Source: Pseudoduganella aquatica
GTDB taxonomy: Bacteria; Pseudomonadota; Gammaproteobacteria; Burkholderiales; Burkholderiaceae_D
DNA: 64,000 nt
Assembly: GCF_009857595.1 (NCBI RefSeq)
Contig: NZ_WWCU01000002.1
Coordinates: 124,001 to 188,000 of the forward strand
Direction: 5' to 3'
Each line of letters begins with the position of its first letter. Positions within the stretch are counted from its first letter, which is position 1. The notes under the pieces were generated by a model. That model was not told the origin of the DNA, ran no database searches, and saw nothing but the letters and a program-made list of their open reading frames with translations. A program made the position numbers and the translations under genes. Positions 55,794 to 64,000 of this stretch are shown in pieces.

Positions 55794-58145
55794 ATGAAAC
55801 TGATCCCCATCGCCTTCGCATTGCAACTGGCGCTCGCGGCCCAGGCGGGCTACGCGGCCGAGCTGTTTTCGCTATCCGACGTGCGCCTGTCGCCCAGCCC
55901 TTTCCTGGACGCCCAGAACACGGACCTGAAATACATCCTCGAACTGGAGCCGGACAAGCTGCTCGCTCCCTTCCTGCGCGAAGCGGGCCTGTCGAAGAAG
56001 GACGGCAGCTACGGCAACTGGGAGTCCAGCGGACTTGACGGTCATCTCGGCGGTCACTACCTGTCCGCGCTGGCCCTGATGTACGCCTCCACCGGCGACC
56101 CCGAAGTGCTCAAGCGCCTGAACTACTTCGTGGCGGAACTGAAGCGCTGCCAGGAAGCCAACGCCAACGGCTATATCGGCGGCATCCCCGGCGGCAAGGA
56201 CGTCTGGAACGCCATCGCGCAAGGCAAGCTGCAAGCGGATAACTTCTCCGTCAATGGCAAATGGGTCCCCTGGTACAACCTGCACAAAGTCTACGCCGGC
56301 CTGTACGACGCCTGGCGCCTGGGCGGCAATGCCGACGCCAAGGCCATGCTGGTCTCCTTGTCCGACTGGGCGCTGGAACTGAGCACCCACCTCACGCCCG
56401 AGCAGATGCAGCAGATGCTGCGCAGCGAGCATGGCGGCATGAACGAAGTCTTTGCCCAGGTGGCGGAGATGACTGGCGATAAAAAATACCTGGCCCTGGC
56501 CATCAAGTTCTCGCACCAGGCCATACTGAAGCCGCTGGAAGAAGGGCGTGACCAGCTCACAGGCCTGCACGCCAACACGCAGATTCCGAAAGTGATCGGC
56601 TTCAAGCGCATCGGCGACATGACGGGCGACCCGAAATGGCAGCAGGCCGCCCAGTTCTTCTGGCAGACCGTGCGCGACCACCGCACCGTGGCTATAGGCG
56701 GCAACAGCGTCAAGGAGCACTTCCACGACGACAAGGACTACAGCTCCATGGTTCAGGAGACCGAAGGCCCGGAAACCTGCAACACCTACAATATGCTCAA
56801 GCTTACCGAGCTGCTGTTCCAGGGCGACCAGAAAGGCAGCTACGGCGACTACTACGAGCGCGCGCTGTACAACCACATCCTGTCCTCGCAGCGGCCGGAC
56901 ACCGGCGGCTTCGTCTACTTCACGCCCATGCGGCCCAACCACTACCGCGTGTATTCGCAGGTGGACAAGGGCATGTGGTGCTGCGTGGGCTCCGGAATAG
57001 AGAGCCACGCCAAGTACGGCGAATTCATTTACGCGCATGAAGGCGACGCGCTGTTCGTAAACCTGTTCATCCCCTCCACGCTGAACTGGAAGGCCAAGGG
57101 CATCCAGCTGCGCCAGGAGACCCGCTTCCCGGACGAAGACCGCACCAGCATCACGCTGGAATCCGGCGGCCGCTTCACCATGAAAGTGCGCTACCCGGAA
57201 TGGGTTGCCCGAGGCACGCTGACAATCCGCGTCAACGGCAAGGCCGTGAAGGTGGACGCCAAGCCGGGCTCCTATGCCGCCATCGCGCGCGAGTGGAAGG
57301 CCGGCGACAAGGTCGAGATCCAGTTGCCGATGAAGACCCGCCTGGAGCAGATGCCGGACAAGTCCAACTACTACGCGGTGCTGCACGGCCCCATCGTGCT
57401 GGCCGCGAAGACGCAGCCTTTCGCCAGCGAGAAGCTGAACTACTTTGCCGACGACTCGCGCATGGGCCACATCGCGCAGGGGCCGGTGTGTCCGCTGGAG
57501 GCGGCGCCGCTGTTCGTCAACGACAGCAAGGCCTTCCTCGACAAGTTCAAGCCCGTGCCGGGCCAGCCGCTCACCTTCCGCGCGCCGGGGCTGGTGCAGG
57601 GGCCGGGCGCGGAGAGCACCCGCTTCATTCCCTTCTTCCGCCTGCACGATTCGCGCTACATGATGTACTGGCAGCAGACCACGCCCGCCAACCTGGCGGT
57701 GATGCGCGCCGCGAACGCGCGCGCCGAGTCCGAGCGCCTGGCGCTGGACGCCATCACCGTGGACCAGGTGGCGCCGGGCGAGCAGCAGCCCGAGTCCGAC
57801 CATTTCTTCAAAGGCGAGGGCGCAGACGCCGGCATCAACAAGGGCCGCCACTGGCGCCACGCGAAAGCCTGGTTCAGCTACGAGCTGAATGACAAGGAAG
57901 GTGCGGCCAAAACACTGCGCCTATCCTTCTCCCGGGCCGACGCGGGCCGCAAGTTCGACATCGTGGTCAACGGCGAGCTGCTGGAAACGGTGATACTGGG
58001 CCGCGACGCCGCCGACGAAATCTACACCCGCGACTTCGCCATCCCCGCCGGCCATCCCGGCCAGCCGCGCAAACTGACGGTGAAATTCGTCGCGCACCCC
58101 GGTTCCATGGCGGGTGGCCTGTACGGCCTGCGCCTGCTGCGTTGA
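55794..58145 (+). CDS. GH127 beta-L-arabinofuranosidase, exported
   Basis: 783 residues, signal peptide ending near AQAGYAAE. GH127 enzymes remove beta-L-arabinofuranose (from hydroxyproline-rich glycoproteins, extensins or pectin side chains) using a zinc-bound cysteine nucleophile. The zinc ligands are visible as Glu327-x-Cys329 (EGPETCNTYNM) and the pair Cys396-Cys397 (GMWCCVGSGIESH), the latter including the nucleophile. An (alpha/alpha)6 barrel fills about 30-430, then beta-sandwich domains. Last gene of the arabinose locus; the start lies 13 bp after GH43. With GH51 it covers both anomeric linkages. Confidence 0.94.
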   Translation: MKLIPIAFALQLALAAQAGYAAELFSLSDVRLSPSPFLDAQNTDLKYILELEPDKLLAPFLREAGLSKKDGSYGNWESSGLDGHLGGHYLSALALMYASTGDPEVLKRLNYFVAELKRCQEANANGYIGGIPGGKDVWNAIAQGKLQADNFSVNGKWVPWYNLHKVYAGLYDAWRLGGNADAKAMLVSLSDWALELSTHLTPEQMQQMLRSEHGGMNEVFAQVAEMTGDKKYLALAIKFSHQAILKPLEEGRDQLTGLHANTQIPKVIGFKRIGDMTGDPKWQQAAQFFWQTVRDHRTVAIGGNSVKEHFHDDKDYSSMVQETEGPETCNTYNMLKLTELLFQGDQKGSYGDYYERALYNHILSSQRPDTGGFVYFTPMRPNHYRVYSQVDKGMWCCVGSGIESHAKYGEFIYAHEGDALFVNLFIPSTLNWKAKGIQLRQETRFPDEDRTSITLESGGRFTMKVRYPEWVARGTLTIRVNGKAVKVDAKPGSYAAIAREWKAGDKVEIQLPMKTRLEQMPDKSNYYAVLHGPIVLAAKTQPFASEKLNYFADDSRMGHIAQGPVCPLEAAPLFVNDSKAFLDKFKPVPGQPLTFRAPGLVQGPGAESTRFIPFFRLHDSRYMMYWQQTTPANLAVMRAANARAESERLALDAITVDQVAPGEQQPESDHFFKGEGADAGINKGRHWRHAKAWFSYELNDKEGAAKTLRLSFSRADAGRKFDIVVNGELLETVILGRDAADEIYTRDFAIPAGHPGQPRKLTVKFVAHPGSMAGGLYGLRLLR

Positions 58146-58274
58146 TTCCCGGAGCCGGCTCAACTGTAGAAAGTTCAAAAAAAATAAAAAATAAAGTAGC
58201 TGCGTGCCTGATGGGGTAATGATTAAATTGCCTACATTGACTTTTGGTTAATTCAATTTTCAATGGGGGACGCA

Positions 58275-61200
58275 ATGAAAATGTTCCTGTTAGCACTAGC
58301 GCTCGCCAGTGCCATCCTGCCGCACAGCGCGCAGGCCGAGGAAATGCAGGTGGTTGAGATCGTTGGCCAGCGCCCGATTTTCGATCCTGGAATGCTGGAT
58401 TATCTCGACCTTATCCGTAATCGGGAGCGCTACGATTGGGTGGAGCGCTCGACGGGAGGCGGTGCCAGGGTCGTCGCCGCACCGCCGTCCGATAGCAACT
58501 CAAATCATGGCGAGATTGGCTGCAATAAATCAAAAACAGGAGCGCCGAACGGCGCCTCTCCTGTAATTGGCAACCCCGTGGTGGTCGCCACGGGCGAAAA
58601 ACTGCTGTTCGAGCGGGACTTCCAGGCGATGGGTGACTACGGCCTCGGCCTTGCCCGCACTTACCGGAGCCAGAACGCCTCCGGAACCCTGTTCGGGCCT
58701 TACTGGCTGTCCAGCATCGATTCCCCCCGCTTGAATATCGTCACAGCGAATTGCTACCGCCTGCAAGTCGGTGGCTGCATTCCGCGCACGGTCATCGTGA
58801 CCGATCCCGACGGCGTCAAGCAAAGTTACGGCCTCCAGCTATTCCACGATGAGCGTTTCCGCCTTTATGACTACACCGTGCGCAAATCGCAGTCGGCCGG
58901 AACGCTGACCCACAGGGCCAACGGCGAATGGCTGCTCACGCGGGATAAGACGCTCTACGCCTACAGCAACGACGGATACCTGCAGCGCATCGTGGACAGC
59001 TTTGGCGCGGTGCTGTCATTCGGCTACCAGGGCAACCGCTTGATCACGGTCACCAGCGCCGCCGGCAAGACCTTAACGCTGGGCTATGGCGGAAACGGAC
59101 TGGTGGCTACGGTGCGCGATCCGGCCGGCTCCATCTGGACATACGATTACGACGGCAACAACATGCTGGCGAAGGTGACCGCGCCCGGCGCCGCTGGCCA
59201 GCAGGATATCCGTGAATATACCTACGGCGGCCCGGACAACCCCGCAAGCACTGACCCCACGCTGGTGACCGGCATAGTGATTAATGGCGTGCCCTTCAGC
59301 AATTACACCTATCACCCGGACCGGCGCGCAAAAGACAGCGGCCCGGCCAGCGGGGAAGAAAAGGAAACGTTCAACTACGGCGCCAACCTGACGAATGTGA
59401 CGGATTTGCGCGGCCAGTCCACCGACTACACATTCATCAATGTTTTGGGCGAGATGAAGATCGACACCATCTCCCGCGCACCCAGCGCCACCTGCTCGTC
59501 CGCCAGCGCGAAAACCGTGTACGACGCCAACGGTTATATCGACTACCAGCTGGACTGGGAAGGCAGCAAAACCGACTACACCTTCGACGAGTTCGGACGT
59601 TTGACGGACGTCACGACCGCAGCCGGCACCAGTGATGCCCTGGCAACGATATACACATGGGAAGGCGACGATATCAAGACAACGGAATGGCGCGGCACCA
59701 ATGGGATAGCCTACCTGCGCGTCACCTACACATACGAAGGATCGCAGCTGAAGTCGGAAGTCTGGGACGACCTGAAGACCGGCAACCGGCGCGAGATTAT
59801 CTATACATACACCAGGCACCCGAGCAACATCCTGGCCGCGCGCACGGCGTCGCGCTGGCTGCCGGAAGGGTATGTGACCGACACGCTGGAGTTCAATACC
59901 AGCGGCAACCTGGTGCGGCACGTGAATCCCTTGGGCTACGCCGAGAGCTGGGCCAACCACAACAGCATGGGCCAGCCGGGCCGCCACACCACGTTCAAGA
60001 ACCGGGTCGAAGAATTCGGCTACCACGTGAACGGCAACCTCACCCAGCACGCGCTGCTGCTGGCGGGCGGCAAGCGGTTCACCAAATTCAGCTACAACCA
60101 TGACCGCCAGGTGATGGATGTCAGCCATGCCAGCGGCCGCATTGACCGCTACCGCTACAACGTCAGCGGCCGCCTGGACCGGACTGGCGACGCGGCCGGG
60201 AACTATGCCACGACGGTGTTCGATGCGCCCAGCAACACCATGACCTGGAGCGCCGAGCGCCATGTTCCTGCGGCCGGCAACGTGCCGCTGGCGAAATCCG
60301 AGGGACGGTTCAGCAAGGTCACCGTGTTCGACTCACTGGGCCGGCCCTACACGGTACTGGGCAATCACGGACAAAGAACCGATTTCCGCTACGACCTCAA
60401 CGGCAACCTGGCCACCCAGACGGACGCGTTGGGCCGCTCCACCACCTTCGAGTACGACGCCCAGGACCGGCCCGTCAGGCGCGTCGCGCCGGACGGCGGC
60501 GTGAGCCGCTGGGAGTACGACAACGAGGGCCGCCTGCATTACTTCTACGACCCGCGCGGTATCCGAACGGACTACACCTACACCGGCTTTGGCGATGTGG
60601 CGACAGTGAACAGTCCCGATGGCGGTAATGTGAGCTACGGCTACGATGCCGCCGGCCGGCTGAAAAGCGAAACCCGCGCCGGCGAAGCCATAGTCTATAC
60701 GCTAGACGCATTGGAGCGCTTGCGGACGCGCAGCCGCGGCGGCGTCACCGAAACGTATGCATACGACCCCATGGGCAAGCTGGAAAGGTTCACCGACGCG
60801 ACCGGCAGTACCGACTTCGGCTACAACGACGCGGAAGAGCTGGTGGGCAAAGTCAGCAACGTCTATGGCGGGATTCATACGACCGCCTGGGCGTATGACG
60901 TGGCCGGACGCCTGATAGGCATGGGCTACGACGGCAGCCAGTTATCGCTGGGCTTCGACTACAACACGGTCGGCCAACTGACCCGCATCCGCACCAGCAA
61001 GGGCGGCACCTGGGGTGTGCTTGCCAGCCAGTTCCTGTACCAGCCCGCCACCGGCAGGCGCTACGGCTGGCGCTTCAACAACAGCATTCCACGGCTGGAT
61101 ACTTTGGATACGGACGGGCGTATCGAGAAAATCTACAGCATCAACGCGGTGAACCAGACCTACGGCTACGACGCTACCGACACGCTGAACCGGATCACGG

Positions 61201-62429
61201 ATGCCGCCTATCCGACGTTGAGCGAGAACATGGGGTATGACGCCAATGACCGGCTGGGCTATTCTGGCCCGGCGGCCAATGTGCAGGCCTACGTCTGGGA
61301 CCAAAGCGGCAACCGTGGCGTGCACCGCAACTTCGGCATCGAATATCACAGCGTGATCTCCCCGACCAGCAACCGCCTGGACTTATTGCACACGCTGGAC
61401 AATCGGCAGTGGCGCAGCTTCGAATACGACGCGCTAGGCAACCTGTTCAGGGAAACGGCCAACAGCGGAACCCGCACCTACAGCTATGATGCGTTCTTCC
61501 GCATGAACGGAGCCCAGGTCGGAGCGAACCAGGCGGCATACTACAACAATGCGCTCAACCAGCGCGCAGTAAAAGTGGCGAACGGCAGCGTCACACATTA
61601 TCAGTATGGCCCGGATGGCGAGCTCGTGGCCGAGTACATAGGCAGCAGCCGCACCTACTACATCTGGCTGGGCGGCGAACTGCTGGCCATCGAGCGCGAC
61701 GGCACGATCTACGCGAGCCACAACGACAGGACCGGCCGCCCGGTGGTGCTGCTCGACGCCACGACGAAAAAGGTTTGGCGCGCCGCCAACACGGCGTTCG
61801 ACCGCAAAGTGGAAACCAGCACCATTGGGGACATGAACATCGGTTACCCGGGGCAGTACTACGACAAGGAGACGGGCCTATGGTACAACTGGCACCGCTA
61901 TTATGATGCCTCGCTCGGGCGTTACATCCAAAGTGACCCCGTCGGACTGCTAGAAGGGAGTAGCCTCTATTCTTATGTGGATGGTAATCCACTTAGCTAT
62001 ACCGATCGTCTAGGTTTGTGCCCTGCGTGTGTGCCTTTCCTAGCGCTGTTAGATGTAGGATTAACGCTGAATGCACTGGCGACCGGGGATGGGCCGGGAG
62101 CGTCGCCAGCTAGTTCGCCAATTCGAAACGCTGTGGCACTGGGACGGCAGGGCGAAGCATCTGTATGCAGTGCCTTCGACATTGGAGTGAGAAGAACAAT
62201 CAAGGTGAATGGACGTAGGCGAATACCTGATGGCATATCAGAGGATGCCGTTAATGAAGTTAAAAATGTCGCGAAATTGAGTTTTTCTAGACAGTTGCGA
62301 GACTATTCTGACTTCGCTAAAGATAATGCGCTCAAGTTTAATCTCTATACCCGGCAAGGCACGAACTTATCTGCTCCTTTACAGAATGCCGTAGACATCG
62401 GCCTAATTAACCGTTTATTGATTCCGTAA
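58275..62429 (+). CDS. RHS-repeat protein with C-terminal nuclease-like toxin
   Basis: A 1384-residue polymorphic toxin. ATG 58275 follows GGGGGACGC and starts a signal peptide (KMFLLALALASAILPHSAQA), so export is by Sec; no PAAR or VgrG-like domain is present. A DUF6531-type segment (NPVVVATGEKLLFERDFQAM, YGLGLARTYRSQ) comes at about 95-140, then many YD/RHS repeats, then the conserved core end (GRYIQSDPVGLLEGSSLYSY, DGNPLSYTDRLGL). From about 1248 the sequence is variable and AT-richer: RRIPDGISEDAVNEVKNVAK fits a PD-(D/E)xK nuclease core (Asp...Glu-x-Lys), as in Tox-REase families. The stop overlaps the next start (TAATG). Confidence 0.9.
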   Translation: MKMFLLALALASAILPHSAQAEEMQVVEIVGQRPIFDPGMLDYLDLIRNRERYDWVERSTGGGARVVAAPPSDSNSNHGEIGCNKSKTGAPNGASPVIGNPVVVATGEKLLFERDFQAMGDYGLGLARTYRSQNASGTLFGPYWLSSIDSPRLNIVTANCYRLQVGGCIPRTVIVTDPDGVKQSYGLQLFHDERFRLYDYTVRKSQSAGTLTHRANGEWLLTRDKTLYAYSNDGYLQRIVDSFGAVLSFGYQGNRLITVTSAAGKTLTLGYGGNGLVATVRDPAGSIWTYDYDGNNMLAKVTAPGAAGQQDIREYTYGGPDNPASTDPTLVTGIVINGVPFSNYTYHPDRRAKDSGPASGEEKETFNYGANLTNVTDLRGQSTDYTFINVLGEMKIDTISRAPSATCSSASAKTVYDANGYIDYQLDWEGSKTDYTFDEFGRLTDVTTAAGTSDALATIYTWEGDDIKTTEWRGTNGIAYLRVTYTYEGSQLKSEVWDDLKTGNRREIIYTYTRHPSNILAARTASRWLPEGYVTDTLEFNTSGNLVRHVNPLGYAESWANHNSMGQPGRHTTFKNRVEEFGYHVNGNLTQHALLLAGGKRFTKFSYNHDRQVMDVSHASGRIDRYRYNVSGRLDRTGDAAGNYATTVFDAPSNTMTWSAERHVPAAGNVPLAKSEGRFSKVTVFDSLGRPYTVLGNHGQRTDFRYDLNGNLATQTDALGRSTTFEYDAQDRPVRRVAPDGGVSRWEYDNEGRLHYFYDPRGIRTDYTYTGFGDVATVNSPDGGNVSYGYDAAGRLKSETRAGEAIVYTLDALERLRTRSRGGVTETYAYDPMGKLERFTDATGSTDFGYNDAEELVGKVSNVYGGIHTTAWAYDVAGRLIGMGYDGSQLSLGFDYNTVGQLTRIRTSKGGTWGVLASQFLYQPATGRRYGWRFNNSIPRLDTLDTDGRIEKIYSINAVNQTYGYDATDTLNRITDAAYPTLSENMGYDANDRLGYSGPAANVQAYVWDQSGNRGVHRNFGIEYHSVISPTSNRLDLLHTLDNRQWRSFEYDALGNLFRETANSGTRTYSYDAFFRMNGAQVGANQAAYYNNALNQRAVKVANGSVTHYQYGPDGELVAEYIGSSRTYYIWLGGELLAIERDGTIYASHNDRTGRPVVLLDATTKKVWRAANTAFDRKVETSTIGDMNIGYPGQYYDKETGLWYNWHRYYDASLGRYIQSDPVGLLEGSSLYSYVDGNPLSYTDRLGLCPACVPFLALLDVGLTLNALATGDGPGASPASSPIRNAVALGRQGEASVCSAFDIGVRRTIKVNGRRRIPDGISEDAVNEVKNVAKLSFSRQLRDYSDFAKDNALKFNLYTRQGTNLSAPLQNAVDIGLINRLLIP

Positions 62430-63121
62430 TGAAAAACAGTAAAGAAAAGGCCCCTATCCGCGACCGTATGACGGATGATGAGCTTGAAAACGTAAGAGCT
62501 AGCGATTTGTCTCGACTTAAGCTGGATGATGACGAAAAATCCCGATTGCGTGAGATAAACCGAAGGCTCGATGACGAACGATTGTTACGTTCAGCAAGGC
62601 TGGCAGTTGAGGCGGCGCCGTTGATCGCAGAGCTTAAAGAGGCCGGAATGAATGTCCGCTCTGTTTGGGATCTGGTGAACACAGCAGAGAGCTATGCGAA
62701 CGCTGTTCCAGTGCTGCTAAAACATCTCCAGATGCCGTATTCGGATCGCACGCGGGAAGGTATTGCCCGCGCCCTCGCTGTGCGGGATCCTCAAGTCAGG
62801 AATGCATGGCCGCTATTGGTTGAAGAGTATCGTAAGGCGAAATCCGGACTCGGATTTAAAGCGCCCGGTGACGACAAGATGTACGAACTGGGCGCCAAGG
62901 ATGGCCTTGCCTGCACGCTGTCAGCCGCCTTTTCGAAAGACCGCCTGCCTGAATATATCGAACTGCTGCGAGACCGAAGCAATGGGCCAAGTCGCCTGTT
63001 GCTTTTGTCTGCACTGCGGCGATCTAAAGATCCGGTCGTTCTGCGCCTGCTAGAGGATCTCGCCAGCGATCCCGATTTGACGGAAGAGTTGTTGTCGTGG
63101 GGGCGGTTTAGGACGCATTAA
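62429..63121 (+). CDS. Candidate immunity protein with HEAT-like repeats
   Basis: A 230-residue cytoplasmic protein whose ATG shares a base with the RHS stop, so the two are translated together. A charged N-terminal helix region (about 1-60) is followed by alpha-helical repeats resembling HEAT units (EGIARALAVRDPQVRNAWPL; SRLLLLSALRRSKDPVVLRL plus LEDLASDP). HEAT-like proteins are known among immunity partners of nuclease toxins. No signal peptide. The immunity role is inferred from position, coupling and composition. Confidence 0.75.
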   Translation: MKNSKEKAPIRDRMTDDELENVRASDLSRLKLDDDEKSRLREINRRLDDERLLRSARLAVEAAPLIAELKEAGMNVRSVWDLVNTAESYANAVPVLLKHLQMPYSDRTREGIARALAVRDPQVRNAWPLLVEEYRKAKSGLGFKAPGDDKMYELGAKDGLACTLSAAFSKDRLPEYIELLRDRSNGPSRLLLLSALRRSKDPVVLRLLEDLASDPDLTEELLSWGRFRTH

Positions 63122-63294
63122 GGTGAGTGGAAGGCGACAGCAGAGTTGGCGAATCTGGTCGGCATGCCATGTTGCCGCCAAGGTGCAGCTGCCGCGTGCC
63201 TGCGCGTGCACTCGCTGGCAACTGCGCGCCATGGCCGGGCGCATGTGGCGCACACTGACCTGCTGCACGGCGCCTACCGCGCCCGGAGGGGGAA

Positions 63295-63786
63295 ATGATG
63301 AGAACATTGGACGACAACGCCATGCGGCTGGTGCTGCAAATTCTGGCGCGCGGGCAGGAAATGAGCCTGGCCACGCTGCGCCCGGACGGCTATCCGCAGG
63401 CCACCACGCTGAACTACGCCAGCAGGGGATTGACGCTTTACGCAGCCATCGGCCTGGGCAGCCAGAAAGCGCACAATATTCAGGAGCACAAGCAGGTGTC
63501 GCTTACCATTTCACCCCCGGCTCAGCCGGGAAGCGAAATACAGGCCTTGTCGATCGGCGGGCTGGCCAGCTTCGTAAAAGGAGAGGAGCATACCGTCGAT
63601 GTGTCGGCACGCCTGCTGCAGCGCTATCCGCAGTTCCGCCATGTGCTGTCCGGCACGCAGGGCCATCCGTGGGGCGGCATCGTGTTTCTGCGCATCGATC
63701 CGCAGGTGGTGTCGCTGCTCGACTACACCAAGGGTTTTGGCCATACCGAATTGTTCAAGGTGCAGGACATCGCCGTGCCTGCTTAG
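63295..63786 (+). CDS. Pyridoxamine 5'-phosphate oxidase-fold protein
   Basis: A 163-residue split-barrel flavin/F420/haem-binding type protein (PNPOx-like). EMSLATLRPDGYPQATTLNY is the family's first strand pair, and SQKAHNIQEHKQVSLTI the characteristic following segment; VFLRIDPQVVSLLDYTKGFG ends the barrel. GGAGGGGGAA precedes two adjacent ATGs (63295, 63298). Cofactor and substrate are unknown; general-stress-type flavoproteins are the closest style. The stop overlaps the convergent kinase stop. The 173 bp upstream of it show no feature I can name. Confidence 0.8.
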   Translation: MMRTLDDNAMRLVLQILARGQEMSLATLRPDGYPQATTLNYASRGLTLYAAIGLGSQKAHNIQEHKQVSLTISPPAQPGSEIQALSIGGLASFVKGEEHTVDVSARLLQRYPQFRHVLSGTQGHPWGGIVFLRIDPQVVSLLDYTKGFGHTELFKVQDIAVPA

Positions 63787-64000
63787 CCGGGCAGGCTGCA
63801 ACGCGGCAGGTTGACGGTGAACACGCAGCCGGTGCCCGGCACGTCGCGCACCGACAGCGTGCCGCCGCTGGCGATGACGGCGTTTTGCGCTATCGTCAGG
63901 CCCAGCCCCAGGCCGCTGCGGTCTTTGCCATGCTGCGAGAACGGCTGGAACATGGAGGCGGCGGCGCCGGCGGGCAGGCCGCCGCAGTGGTCGTGCACTT
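63783..64000 (-). CDS. C-terminal end of a sensor histidine kinase (5' end beyond window)
   Basis: Only the last 72 or so codons are inside the window. They carry the end of a GHKL ATPase domain: DHCGGLPAG (G1-type), FQPFSQHGKDRSGLGLGL (F and G2 boxes), TIAQNAVIASGGTLSVRDV and TGCVFTVNLP. The Cys in place of the usual Asn/Gly after DH is a small deviation. Sensor and dimerisation regions lie off the right edge. It is convergent with the PNPOx gene, sharing stop-codon bases. Confidence 0.88.
   Translation of the reverse strand, partial: VHDHCGGLPAGAAASMFQPFSQHGKDRSGLGLGLTIAQNAVIASGGTLSVRDVPGTGCVFTVNLPRCSLPG

Noticed and set aside
58152..58161. GAGCCGGCTC palindrome after the GH127 gene
   Set aside because: No loop, so no hairpin; short GC palindromes are expected by chance here. 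The following A-rich tract is noted only as AT-rich DNA before the RHS gene.

Overview
The window is high-GC, densely packed DNA from a Gram-negative bacterium, most likely a betaproteobacterium of the Oxalobacteraceae (Massilia/Duganella type). That placement is an inference from gene style: two TonB-dependent receptors, a PEP-CTERM protein, a plant-polysaccharide degradation locus, a non-phosphorylative pentose pathway and the overall composition. No rRNA, tRNA, CRISPR array or insertion sequence was seen.

Layout. 1-6.9 kb: the start of a secreted RNase T2, a small basic protein, and a PEP-node cluster (ppc, pyk, eno). 6.9-15.4 kb, minus strand: a sensor kinase, a TonB receptor, a two-enzyme pectinase (pectate lyase plus pectin methylesterase in one chain) and a PEP-CTERM protein. 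15.6-21.6 kb: LysR regulator, divergent type-II NADH dehydrogenase, MATE exporter, lipoprotein and AMP nucleosidase. 21.7-27.6 kb, minus strand: a tightly coupled five-gene operon taking isobutyryl-CoA to propionyl-CoA (valine degradation), headed by a clear cobalamin riboswitch and a 14-bp palindrome. 27.6-35.6 kb: serine hydrolase, MFS transporter with NarL-type regulator, a winged-helix/ATPase regulator, a Sel1 protein coupled to a cyclic-nucleotide phosphodiesterase lipoprotein, and a truncated binding-protein remnant.

35.7-58.1 kb is a large arabinose/arabinan locus. The first block holds a TonB receptor, a GPH-family sugar symporter, a cytoplasmic GH43 and aldose 1-epimerase. The second block holds the oxidative arabinose pathway (arabinonate dehydratase, AraD1-type dehydratase, ketoglutarate semialdehyde dehydrogenase, pentose 1-dehydrogenase) followed by exported GH97, GH51, GH43 and GH127 enzymes. 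Together they would release arabinose from arabinan or arabinosylated proteins and oxidise it to 2-oxoglutarate; only a lactonase is missing. A 4-kb block of unrelated, mostly minus-strand genes separates the two halves. It contains an alpha/beta hydrolase, a low-GC GNAT/small-protein pair, an internally deleted DUF3052 gene and a YbaK/CPBP operon.

58.2-64 kb: a Sec-exported RHS protein with a nuclease-like C-terminal toxin, its overlapping HEAT-like candidate immunity gene, a PNPOx-fold protein and the end of a sensor kinase. Three copies of a GGCGGGTTACG/CGTAGGGCGGGTTAG palindromic repeat sit between genes.

Most noteworthy: the cobalamin riboswitch on a valine-catabolic operon, with four mutually complementary 8-mers between aptamer and start codon; two toxin-immunity-like gene pairs; a DUF3052 gene that lost its middle; and a promoter motif shared by the two halves of the arabinose locus.
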